Notes: generated by a model from the sequence alone, not told the origin. Shown: positions 1-6,190, counted from the stretch's first letter. The stretch is 9,088 nucleotides of DNA from Dehalococcoidales bacterium (GCA_030632305.1 DAOVUZ010000019.1:1-9088), one strand, 5' to 3'. Numbers and translations are program-made.

Positions 1-1155
1 ATGTATGAGCTTACCAACAAGTGGAATACTATCGCCGTAGTTTCCGATGGTACCCGGGTTCTTGGTCTAGGTGATATCGGTCCTGAGGGGGCGATGGCAG
101 TGATGGAGGGTAAAGCGCTCCTCTTTAAATACCTGGGCGGAGTTGATGCCGTACCTATTTGCCTGGATACCAAAGACCCTGATGAGATAATTCAGGCAGT
201 GAAGTGGCTTCAGCCATCCTTTGGCGGCATCAATCTGGAAGATATCTCCGCCCCTAAATGCTTCTATATTCTTGACACTCTACGCCAGGAAATGGGGATT
301 CCCGTATGGCACGATGACCAGCAGGGGACAGCCACTGTTACCCTAGCCGGGCTAATCAATGCATTAAAGGTTGTCGGCAAGAAGAAGCAGCAGGTAAGCC
401 TCGCCCTAATCGGGGTGGGGGCAGGCAATATAGCTATCACTAGGATGCTCTTTGCCGACGGTTTTAAACCGGAAAACGCCATCTTCGTCGATAGTAAAGC
501 CACTCTACATACCGGCAGAACCGACCTCGAGGAAAAACAGAATGAGAATCCCTATAAATGGGAGCTGTGTCAGAGAACAAACCCAGAGAAGAGAACTGGC
601 GGCATCGGTGAGGCTCTGAAAGGAGCCGATATCTGTATCTCGTTATCCAAATCAGGACCAGATACCATCAAGCCGGAGTGGGTGAAGGCTATGGCTAAAG
701 ATGCTATTGTCTTCATTTGCGCCAACCCTATTCCTGAAATCTGGCCCTGGGAAGCCAAGGAGGCCGGGGGCAGGATTGTGGCTACAGGCAGGTCAGATTT
801 CCCTAACCAGGTGAATAACTCTATCAGTTTTCCCGCTATCTTCCGAGGTGCCCTAGATGTCAAAGCCAGAACCATCACTGATGAGATGTGCATTGCTGCC
901 GCTTATGAGCTAGCTAAGTGTGCCGAGGACAGGGGGATAAGCGAGGACTATATTATCCCTACTATGGGAGAATGGGAGGTCTTTATCCGAGAAGCAGTAG
1001 TGGTAGGAATGAAGGCGATAGAACAAGGAGTGGCCCGGGAAAAACTAAGCCGTGACCAATTAACTAAACGAGCCGAAAAGATAATTAAAGAGGCAAGAGA
1101 AACTACTGCCCTGCTGATGAAGTCAGGATTAATACCACCTGTGCCAGAAGAGTAG
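1..1155 (+). CDS. NAD(P)-dependent malic enzyme, 5'-truncated by the window edge
   Basis: Oxidative decarboxylation of malate to pyruvate and CO2 with NAD(P), in the cytoplasm; reversible in principle. The visible 384 residues begin at a segment (YELTNKWNTIAVVSDGTRVLG) that is internal in bacterial malic enzymes. The usual N-terminal 50-60 residues, including the conserved TPGVAEP-type region, are therefore missing, and the Met at base 1 is probably not the start. Visible motifs are the GDIGPEGAMAVMEGKA loop (24-39) with its conserved Lys, HDDQQGTA (104-111) with metal-binding acidic residues, a Rossmann glycine motif GVGAGNIAI (138-146), and NNSISFPAIFRG (about 272-283) of the C-terminal half. 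It is the first visible gene of a co-directional set with fumarase and nadB; the stop is 68 bases before the chosen fumarase alpha start. Cofactor choice cannot be read from the sequence. The family call is secure. Confidence 0.93.
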   Translation: MYELTNKWNTIAVVSDGTRVLGLGDIGPEGAMAVMEGKALLFKYLGGVDAVPICLDTKDPDEIIQAVKWLQPSFGGINLEDISAPKCFYILDTLRQEMGIPVWHDDQQGTATVTLAGLINALKVVGKKKQQVSLALIGVGAGNIAITRMLFADGFKPENAIFVDSKATLHTGRTDLEEKQNENPYKWELCQRTNPEKRTGGIGEALKGADICISLSKSGPDTIKPEWVKAMAKDAIVFICANPIPEIWPWEAKEAGGRIVATGRSDFPNQVNNSISFPAIFRGALDVKARTITDEMCIAAAYELAKCAEDRGISEDYIIPTMGEWEVFIREAVVVGMKAIEQGVAREKLSRDQLTKRAEKIIKEARETTALLMKSGLIPPVPEE

Positions 1156-1223
1156 CATAATTCAAACTTAGTCGGCGTGTTATGGTGCTACCTGCCACCT
1201 ATAAGGAAAAGAGTAGAATCACT

Positions 1224-2069
1224 ATGAGAGATATTGATACTAAGGGAATAACCAAAATAGTGTCTCATCTCTTTCAAGAGGCATGCTACCAGCTCCCTGA
1301 TGATGTGATAACCTGTCTCAGGCAAGCGCGAGATAGAGAAGAATCACCTATCGGGTGCGAGGTGCTGGATAGGATACTGGAAAACGCAGAGGTATCGGTT
1401 AAGGAGAGAATCCCATTATGCCAGGATACTGGCGTAGCCGTGGTCTTTCTTGATCTGGGTCAAGAAGTTCACATTACTGGTGGTGACCTTTACACTGCCG
1501 TGAATGAAGGAGTACGCCAGGGATATAATGAAGGTTATTTACGCAAATCCATGGTGCTTCAGCCTTATTCTGCCAGGGTCAATACCAAGGACAATACGCC
1601 AGCTGTCATTCATACCGATATTGTCCCTGGTGACAGGCTCAAAATCACCGTAATGCCCAAAGGGGGCGGCGCTGAGAATATGACTCGTCTCGGTATGCTG
1701 ACACCAGCGAGTAGCCGCCAGGGAGTTATAGACTTCGTGGTCAACACTGTTAATGAGGCCGGCGGTAATCCCTGCCCTCCAGTTATCGTTGGTGTGGGCA
1801 TAGGAGGCACAGCAGAAAAGGCTTTAATGCTAGCCAAGAAAGCGCTACTACGCAAAGTGGGCGAGTCCAACCCGGATGCTGAGACTGCTGAACTGGAAAG
1901 GGAAATCTTGAAACGAACTAATAACCTAGGCATCGGACCAATGGGATATGGTGGCAGAATTACTGCCCTAGCCGTTCATGTTGAAGTTTTCCCTGCCCAT
2001 ATCGCTAGCCTGCCAGTAGCGGTTAACCTGCAATGTCACAGTGCTCGGCACAAAGAGGCCATGCTATGA
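1224..2069 (+). CDS. fumA: Class I fumarate hydratase, alpha subunit (Fe-S dependent)
   Basis: The iron-sulfur subunit of the two-subunit class I fumarase, which interconverts fumarate and malate. Three cysteines expected to hold the [4Fe-4S] cluster are visible in family contexts: PLCQDTG (C66), NPCPPVIVG (C184) and NLQCHSARH (C271), numbered from the ATG at 1224. The frame is open back to an ATG at 1182, but that start has no Shine-Dalgarno site. The 1224 start gives MRDIDTKG, a normal-looking N-terminus, 281 residues and a purine-rich GAG about 10 bases upstream. The beta subunit follows 29 bases after the stop. The fold is shared with L-tartrate dehydratase (TtdA), so that activity is a formal alternative; placement between malic enzyme and NadB favours fumarase. 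The cluster makes such enzymes oxygen-sensitive, consistent with an anaerobe. The symbol denotes the alpha subunit, not the full-length E. coli FumA isozyme. Confidence 0.91.
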   Translation: MRDIDTKGITKIVSHLFQEACYQLPDDVITCLRQARDREESPIGCEVLDRILENAEVSVKERIPLCQDTGVAVVFLDLGQEVHITGGDLYTAVNEGVRQGYNEGYLRKSMVLQPYSARVNTKDNTPAVIHTDIVPGDRLKITVMPKGGGAENMTRLGMLTPASSRQGVIDFVVNTVNEAGGNPCPPVIVGVGIGGTAEKALMLAKKALLRKVGESNPDAETAELEREILKRTNNLGIGPMGYGGRITALAVHVEVFPAHIASLPVAVNLQCHSARHKEAML

Positions 2070-2098
2070 AGGTTACTTATAAAGGGTAAATTAAGGGG

Positions 2099-2662
2099 AT
2101 GAGGTTGACAAACAAGCTCCACATTACATCACCAATTGACGCTGAGACAATAGAAAAGCTGACGGCAGGCACCCAGGTTCTGATTTCCGGGGTCATCTAT
2201 ACCGCTCGCGATGCTGCCCACCAGCGTCTTATCCAAGCCCTGGACAAGAGCGAGAAGCTCCCTTTTAACCTCAAGGGACAAACTCTATATTATATGGGTC
2301 CTTCCCCAGCCAGGGCAGGGCAGGTTATTGGCTCAGCCGGACCTACTACCAGTGGCCGTATGGATAGCTACTCGCCCCGCCTGATAGCTGAGGGAATTAA
2401 AGGGATGATTGGCAAGGGTATGCGCTCACCGGCGGTGAAGGAGGCTATGGAAAAACACAAAGCAGTATATTTCGCTGCTATAGGTGGTGCCGGCGCTCTC
2501 ATCTCCAAGAGCATCAAGAAATCAGAAGTAATAGCCTACGAGGAGTTTGGAGCCGGGGCAATTCGCCGTCTAGAAGTAGAAGATTTCCCAGCTACGGTGG
2601 TAAACGATATTTACGGTGGCGACCTTTACCAGGAGGGAAAAACTAAATACGTGATAGAGTAG
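2099..2662 (+). CDS. fumB: Class I fumarate hydratase, beta subunit
   Basis: C-terminal-type (beta) subunit of the heteromeric class I fumarase, 187 residues, a usual size. Family motifs seen are ISGVIYTARDAAHQRL (29-44), a GPSPA stretch (67-71), GPTTSGRMDSYSP (81-93), KGMIGKGM (101-108) and the glycine-rich IGGAGALIS (128-136). It supplies substrate-binding residues to the Fe-S active site of the alpha subunit. The ATG at 2099 directly abuts an AAGGGG purine run, which is too close for normal initiation. A TTG two codons later (2105) lies about 6 bases from that run and may be the true start. nadB begins 10 bases after the stop, so the two are almost certainly co-transcribed. A TtdB-type tartrate dehydratase subunit is the only real alternative. 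The symbol denotes the beta subunit, not E. coli FumB. Confidence 0.91.
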   Translation: MRLTNKLHITSPIDAETIEKLTAGTQVLISGVIYTARDAAHQRLIQALDKSEKLPFNLKGQTLYYMGPSPARAGQVIGSAGPTTSGRMDSYSPRLIAEGIKGMIGKGMRSPAVKEAMEKHKAVYFAAIGGAGALISKSIKKSEVIAYEEFGAGAIRRLEVEDFPATVVNDIYGGDLYQEGKTKYVIE

Positions 2663-2672
2663 AAGGGCATCA

Positions 2673-4208
2673 ATGAACCAATATGACTATATTATAGTTG
2701 GCAGTGGTATTGCCGGGCTCTATACCGCCTTGCTGGCAAAAGAGCAGGGAAGCGTGCTCATTATAACCAAGGGCAGTATTGACGACTGCAATACCAAATA
2801 TGCCCAAGGGGGTATAGCTGCCGCTATAGGCAGGAATGATTCTCCAGAGCTTCACTTCAAGGATACCATAGCCGCTGGAGACGGCTTGTGCGATGAACAG
2901 GCAGTGCGTATCCTGGTAAAAGAAGCTCCTGACTGCATTACTAACCTGGTCAATTTTGGTGTCCCCTTTGATACCCTTGACGGAGAGATTGCCCTCACCA
3001 TGGAGGCGGCTCACAATGTGCCCCGTATCCTGCATGCTGGAGGTGATGCCACTGGCAAACACATTGAAGTCACGCTAGGGAACCGGGTACGCTCATCTAA
3101 AATCCAGGTGCTGGAAGACTGCCTGGCTACCGAGCTTCTAGTAGAAAAGGAAAGGGTTAGCGGAATAAAAGCCCTTGATTGCCGCACCGGCTCCATTGAG
3201 GAATTTGATTGCCGCTTCCTGATTCTAGCTACCGGTGGCGCCGGACAGTTATTCAAGTTCAATACTAACTCCGATATAGCCACCGGTGACGGCATAGCCC
3301 TAGCTTTCAGAGCCGGGGCCGAGATTATTGACATGGAATTTTTTCAGTTCCACCCTACTGCTCTGCGTCTGCCCGGAGTAACCCCGTTTCTTATATCGGA
3401 AGCGGTCAGGGGTGAGGGAGGAGTACTGCTCAATGTAGACGGCCACCATTTCATGCCTGATTATACACCCAAGGCTGACCTAGCCCCACGGGATATAGTA
3501 GCTCGCAGTACCCTAGACGAGATGGAAAAAACAGGCTCAGACAGGGTCTTCATTGATGTCACCCATTTACCACCCTATATCATCACCACCCGGTTTCCTC
3601 ATATCTACCGCTTCTGTCTGGACCATGGTCTAGACATTACCAAAGGTCTGATACCAGTAGCACCAGCGGCTCACTATATGATGGGCGGCGTCAAGACCAA
3701 TATCTGGGGGGAAACTAATATCACTGGATTATTCGCTGTTGGTGAAACCGCCTGCACTGGCGTCCATGGAGCCAACCGGTTAGCCTCAAACTCACTGCTT
3801 GAAGCAGTCGTATTCAGCAACAGAGTCGTCAACAGAACCACCAGGGAGACTGAGATATCCAGCACCAGCCAAGGCACAGAAGTTTACCACCTGCTGAGCC
3901 AGAGGCGAGTTTCTGAGATTGTGCCTGCACCCAGCCTATCTGTCTTACAACAACTGCACTGGGATAAAGTAGGCATCATACGCAACCAAGAAAGCCTAAC
4001 CCAAGCCGCCAATATCTTAGCTACCTGGCAGAAGTCCTTGCCCCAGTCTGCAGACCGCCCCTCCCACGAGTTAAGCAACCTGATATTGAGCGGTCAATTA
4101 ATAACCGAGGCTGCCCTTCTTAGAGAAGAGAGCCGTGGAGCTCATTTCCGCTCCGATTTCCCCCACAGTTCACCCCAATGGCAACGCCATATTACACTGG
4201 TAAAGTGA
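2673..4208 (+). CDS. nadB: L-aspartate oxidase
   Basis: FAD enzyme oxidising L-aspartate to iminoaspartate, the first step of de novo NAD synthesis; the electron acceptor is oxygen or, in anaerobes, fumarate. It has 511 residues, close to the roughly 540 of E. coli NadB. The N-terminal Rossmann motif is VGSGIAGLYTAL (9-20), followed by YAQGGIAAA (43-51). Active-site signatures of the NadB/fumarate reductase flavoprotein family are present: E111 and RILHAGGDATG (118-128), FQFHPTA with H227, SEAVRGEGG (242-250), APRDIVAR (271-278), H334 in HYMMGGV, and R369 in GANRLASNSLLEAV. The NRLASNSLLE form is typical of NadB rather than SdhA/FrdA. An AAGGG site precedes the ATG. The fumarase beta gene is 10 bases upstream. 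nadA and nadC are not in this window. No terminator is visible before the integrase gene 36 bases downstream. Confidence 0.95.
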   Translation: MNQYDYIIVGSGIAGLYTALLAKEQGSVLIITKGSIDDCNTKYAQGGIAAAIGRNDSPELHFKDTIAAGDGLCDEQAVRILVKEAPDCITNLVNFGVPFDTLDGEIALTMEAAHNVPRILHAGGDATGKHIEVTLGNRVRSSKIQVLEDCLATELLVEKERVSGIKALDCRTGSIEEFDCRFLILATGGAGQLFKFNTNSDIATGDGIALAFRAGAEIIDMEFFQFHPTALRLPGVTPFLISEAVRGEGGVLLNVDGHHFMPDYTPKADLAPRDIVARSTLDEMEKTGSDRVFIDVTHLPPYIITTRFPHIYRFCLDHGLDITKGLIPVAPAAHYMMGGVKTNIWGETNITGLFAVGETACTGVHGANRLASNSLLEAVVFSNRVVNRTTRETEISSTSQGTEVYHLLSQRRVSEIVPAPSLSVLQQLHWDKVGIIRNQESLTQAANILATWQKSLPQSADRPSHELSNLILSGQLITEAALLREESRGAHFRSDFPHSSPQWQRHITLVK

Positions 4209-4238
4209 TAAAGACAGGCTTCGCTTGAGGCAAAACTA

Positions 4239-4285
4239 ATCGGGGTGAGAGGACTTGAACCTCCGACCTCAGCGTCCCAAACGCT
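4239..4285. repeat. attL-like repeat: displaced 3' fragment of tRNA-Pro
   Basis: It is identical over 47 bases to 5978-6024 and diverges at once on both sides. On the minus strand it reads as the tRNA-Pro 3' portion: most of the anticodon arm, variable loop, T arm, acceptor strand and discriminator A. It lacks the 5' acceptor strand and D arm, so it is not a functional tRNA. The right end stops at the anticodon stem (AGCGTCCCAAACGCT, an inverted repeat). Anticodon arms are known crossover sites for tRNA-targeting recombinases, so strand exchange is inferred to occur there. Confidence 0.88.
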
Positions 4286-5129
4286 TAATTTTGAAGCTAA
4301 AGGGATTAACAAAGCAAATCTAGCCAAGCTCTCAAACTGGTATCTCACAGATAGAATCAACACGAAGGGATTAACACACTTTAGCCAGATTACAATTGAG
4401 AGGCACTTCAGGCAATTACTTCAGGACTTTGATACTCTACCAAACTCACTGCAACTGAGCGAATGGCTGGGTAACCATTCACCTGGTGCTAGGAAGAGGC
4501 TCTTTGAAACCTTCCGTGCTTTTGGTAGGTGGTTAGAAAAGAAAAAGGTCATGCGTAATCCCTGGTCTGATATTGATATTCCCAAAGTACCAGTCCCGCT
4601 ACTCAAAGCACCTTCACCCAAGAATGTCATGGAGCTTTTTGCCTATCTTGATAACCATTACCCACCTGAGTTAGCACTACGCAATAAAACTATTATTGCT
4701 GTGTTTGTGGAATCAGGTCTGAGACTTTTTGAGCTAAGCTCCATTGAGCCAAAAGATATTAATTGGTCTGAACGGACTATCCGAGTTTGGGGTAAGGGAT
4801 GGAAAGAAGGCAAAGCACCATTCGGTCAAACATCCGAATCTTTACTGAAAGAATGGCTATCTCAGTATAACCCGAATGGTGGCAATATTTGGGGTATTGA
4901 TAGGGCTGGTATCCAAGTGATGTTAAAGAGGTTACATCAGGCTACTGGTATTACTTGCAATCCCCACAGCTTTAGGCGTGCCTTTGCCTCTATTCTACTT
5001 AAATCGGGTACTGATAGTCTGGACATTAAGCGGTTGGGAAGGTGGCAGAATTTGCAAATGGTAGACCGCTATACAAGGTCAGTACAATTTGAAGATAGTC
5101 TGAGACACTACAGAAGCCCATTGGAGTAG
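4245..5129 (+). CDS. Tyrosine recombinase / integrase of the element
   Basis: Site-specific recombinase that joins the element to the tRNA-Pro attachment site. It has 294 residues: a SAM-like core-binding domain (about 24-110) and a catalytic domain (about 125-290). The catalytic set looks complete: R160 in ESGLRLFELSSI with E163, the beta-hairpin lysine in VWGKGWKEGK (probably K184), H241 and R244 in PHSFRRAF, W267 in LGRWQN, and the nucleophile Y276 in VDRYTRS. W267 is nine residues before the tyrosine, like Trp in Cre or His in lambda Int. The only conventional start codon in the N-terminal part of the frame is a GTG inside the tRNA-derived repeat, so the first 13 residues are antisense-tRNA sequence. 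The next Met is residue 103, inside the conserved fold. No Shine-Dalgarno site is seen. No separate N-terminal arm-binding domain is obvious. Base composition looks more AT-rich than the flanking metabolic genes (by eye, not counted). The true start is uncertain; the family is not. Confidence 0.92.
   Translation: MRGLEPPTSASQTLNFEAKGINKANLAKLSNWYLTDRINTKGLTHFSQITIERHFRQLLQDFDTLPNSLQLSEWLGNHSPGARKRLFETFRAFGRWLEKKKVMRNPWSDIDIPKVPVPLLKAPSPKNVMELFAYLDNHYPPELALRNKTIIAVFVESGLRLFELSSIEPKDINWSERTIRVWGKGWKEGKAPFGQTSESLLKEWLSQYNPNGGNIWGIDRAGIQVMLKRLHQATGITCNPHSFRRAFASILLKSGTDSLDIKRLGRWQNLQMVDRYTRSVQFEDSLRHYRSPLE
4301..4376 (+). repeat. Two AGGGATTAACA arm-type sites near the left end
   Basis: Copies of the 11-mer AGGGATTAACA at 4301-4311 and 4366-4376, in the same orientation, the first starting 15 bases inside the left repeat. 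Both lie in the integrase coding region but in different reading frames (K-G-I-N versus K-G-L-T), so protein sequence does not explain the repetition. Two more copies lie at the other end of the element. They are candidate binding sites for the integrase or an accessory protein. Confidence 0.65.
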
Positions 5130-5150
5130 GGCTATTCCGATTCAATAGCC
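5130..5150. terminator. Hairpin just after the integrase stop, possible terminator
   Basis: A perfect 7-bp inverted repeat GGCTATT / AATAGCC with a 7-base loop begins one base after the integrase TAG. The sequence that follows is pyrimidine-rich but not a true T run (TTACCTATCTACTC), so intrinsic termination would be weak. It lies between the convergent integrase and CBS genes, where a terminator is expected. Confidence 0.4.
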
Positions 5151-5180
5151 TTACCTATCTACTCTTATACGCTATTGATA

Positions 5181-5196
5181 TGGGGGGTATCCCCCA
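5181..5196. other. GC hairpin in the int/CBS convergent gap
   Basis: TGGGGG and CCCCCA form a 6-bp stem around a GTAT tetraloop. There is no T tract on either side, so it is not a standard intrinsic terminator. The gap 5130-5281 holds this hairpin and the one at 5130-5150; no gene is seen in it. Confidence 0.4.
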
Positions 5197-5281
5197 GGGC
5201 ACTGGTACTATCCGAAGCCAGACTACCGATAGTTAGTTTCGTAGAGGAATCTCTTGGAGGGCAAAATATGTGTAGCTACAG

Positions 5282-5698
5282 TTAAGAACTATGTAGTAAT
5301 TTGATCATTATATGAAGTAAATCAGTGTTAGTAATAATGCCCATTAAATTGCCCCCGTCGCCAACTACTGGGAAAGTCCCGATTTTATACTTCTCACTTA
5401 AGATAGCTACTTCTTCTATCGTGTTATCTGGCTTGACGGTAATAACATCGGTTATCATCACATCCCTCACCTTCATCTTAGACAGTTGATAGTGAAATCC
5501 CCAAATAGTGAGCGGTACCACTGATTCTGGTATTGCCTCCCTCATTCCATGCCGTGTTACTAGTCCTACCAACTTTCCATTATCAACGACTGGCAGACGG
5601 CGGATATGTTTTTGGTGCATAGTCATAAGAGCATCGCCCAACAGAGTTTCAGGTGTTACTGTGATAACTGCTTTTTTCATAAAATCACGAACATACAT
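5282..5698 (-). CDS. Stand-alone tandem CBS (Bateman) domain protein, element cargo
   Basis: 138 residues made almost entirely of two CBS motifs. The first covers about 1-60 (VRDFMKKAVITVTPET, then HIRRLPVVDNGKLVGLVT); the second about 74-133 (VRDVMITDVITVKPDNT, then KIGTFPVVGDGGNLMGIITNTDLLHIM). Such pairs bind adenine nucleotides or related ligands and act as sensors; the ligand here cannot be read. Proteins of the AcuB type have a similar CBS pair followed by an ACT domain, but this one ends right after the second CBS motif. There are no membrane segments. The start is well supported: AAGGAG lies about 6 bases before the ATG, and a sigma-70-like promoter lies 71 bases upstream. It is convergent with the integrase and lies between the attachment repeats, so it is inferred to be cargo. 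Its role is unknown; sensing of cell energy state is a guess. Confidence 0.9.
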   Translation of the reverse strand: MYVRDFMKKAVITVTPETLLGDALMTMHQKHIRRLPVVDNGKLVGLVTRHGMREAIPESVVPLTIWGFHYQLSKMKVRDVMITDVITVKPDNTIEEVAILSEKYKIGTFPVVGDGGNLMGIITNTDLLHIMIKLLHSS

Positions 5699-5769
5699 AG
5701 TTCTCCTTCCACAACAGCTTATAATCCAAGGATTGCATTCTGACTGGTAAATATGTATCTAGTATAGGT

Positions 5770-5798
5770 ATGTTAAACAACTGGTTACCCGCTGTCAA
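5770..5798 (-). promoter_or_regulatory. Sigma-70-like promoter of the CBS gene
   Basis: Read on the minus strand: a perfect TTGACA at 5798-5793, a 17-base spacer, then TAACAT (4 of 6 to consensus) at 5775-5770. The last -10 base is about 71 bases before the CBS start codon, implying a leader of roughly 65 bases. A small inverted repeat AATCC-AA-GGATT (5723-5734) lies in that leader. Confidence 0.55.
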
Positions 5799-5945
5799 GG
5801 GCTCTAGAAAACCCAAAACAGTATCAGGAGAGCATATACCTCAGTTTATAACATGCTGTAAGAACTACGAGGGTTAACCATTGCCGTTCTAGTGCTCTAT
5901 TACTACTGCCTTATTTGAAGAGGGAATACATGAGAGCCAAGAGAC

Positions 5946-5966
5946 AGGGATTAACAGGGATTAACA
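5946..5966 (+). repeat. Two AGGGATTAACA arm-type sites near the right end
   Basis: Two copies at 5946-5956 and 5956-5966, sharing one base, with a 10-base period (about one helical turn). They end 11 bases before the right attachment repeat and have the same orientation as the pair at the left end. Confidence 0.65.
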
Positions 5967-5977
5967 TAGATTTGAAT

Positions 5978-6024
5978 ATCGGGGTGAGAGGACTTGAACC
6001 TCCGACCTCAGCGTCCCAAACGCT
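5978..6024. repeat. attR-like repeat within intact tRNA-Pro
   Basis: Identical to 4239-4285. It forms the 3' part of the functional tRNA gene, so the tRNA was rebuilt by the element's own copy. The base after the discriminator (5978) and everything further left belongs to the element, so the tRNA's 3' trailer is now element sequence. Confidence 0.88.
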
Positions 6025-6052
6025 GCGCGCTAACCAACTGCGCCACACCCCG
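5979..6052 (-). tRNA. tRNA-Pro (anticodon TGG)
   Basis: A full cloverleaf on the minus strand, 74 bases. The acceptor stem is CGGGGTG/CACCCCG and the D arm GCGC-AGTTGGTTA-GCGC. The anticodon arm is CAGCG-TTTGGGA-CGCTG with TGG at positions 34-36. The T arm is GGAGG-TTCAAGT-CCTCT and the discriminator is A. C1-G72 and A73 are proline identity features in bacteria. CCA is not encoded. The gene serves as the integration target of the element to its left and has a strong promoter of its own. Confidence 0.97.
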
Positions 6053-6060
6053 GCGGCTGA

Positions 6061-6089
6061 AGTATAGCAAAGCACCCACCACCGGTCAA
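6061..6089 (-). promoter_or_regulatory. Sigma-70 promoter of tRNA-Pro
   Basis: Read on the minus strand: TTGACC (6089-6084), a 17-base spacer, and TATACT (6066-6061). Only 8 bases separate the -10 box from the first tRNA base. Transcription starting 7 bases after the box, at the G of 6054, would leave a 2-base 5' leader. This is the best-matching promoter seen in the window. Confidence 0.75.
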
Positions 6090-6190
6090 GCTAGGGGCTA
6101 GCTGGGTCTTAGTCTCAAGAAGAAAAGATGAGGGCACAGGAACCATAACCTGGACAAATATCTGAAGGCTCAGGGGGGTTAGCCCACTCC

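Larger units (their letters stand above)
5699..5977. other. Non-coding right end of the element
   Basis: About 280 bases between the CBS start and the tRNA-side repeat. It holds the CBS promoter and 5' leader, a near-inverted pair TGGTTACCC (5782-5790) and GGGTTAACCA (5870-5879), and two AGGGATTAACA sites next to the repeat. The longest open frame noticed by eye is 35 codons (5770-5877, + strand), without a ribosome site. No excisionase-like gene is recognised. Confidence 0.6.
4239..6024. mobile_element. Minimal integrative element (int + CBS gene) in tRNA-Pro
   Basis: An exact 47-bp direct repeat (4239-4285 and 5978-6024) bounds a segment whose unit length, one repeat plus interior, is 1739 bp. 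The right repeat is the 3' part of an intact tRNA-Pro; the left one is a detached tRNA 3' fragment. This is the expected outcome of site-specific integration into a tRNA gene by a tyrosine recombinase, and one is encoded just inside the left end. The rest is a tandem-CBS gene and non-coding DNA. Four copies of AGGGATTAACA sit near the two ends. Collapsing the repeats would leave nadB about 30 bp from the tRNA 3' end. No replication, transfer, capsid or excisionase gene is seen. It may be a self-sufficient minimal element, a remnant of a larger one, or mobilised in trans. Confidence 0.85.

Noticed and set aside
2670..3062. 130-codon minus-strand open frame
   Set aside because: It is antisense to the FAD-binding part of nadB, with no independent support.
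4239..4285. A second tRNA-Pro gene
   Set aside because: Only the 3' portion is present; the D arm and 5' acceptor strand are missing.
4245..5129. Integrase inactivated by loss of the third-box histidine (LGRW instead of LGH)
   Set aside because: W267 sits nine residues before Y276, the spacing of the Trp in Cre, so the active site appears complete.
5508..5750. 80-codon + strand open frame
   Set aside because: It lies mostly antisense to the well-supported CBS gene and shows no domain or ribosome site.
5770..5877. 35-codon open frame on the + strand, mildly basic, as a possible excisionase
   Set aside because: It has no ribosome site and no recognisable motif, and it overlaps the minus-strand CBS promoter.
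5946..5966. Start of a CRISPR or larger tandem array
   Set aside because: Only two overlapping copies are here, without spacers; the other two copies are at the far end of the element.
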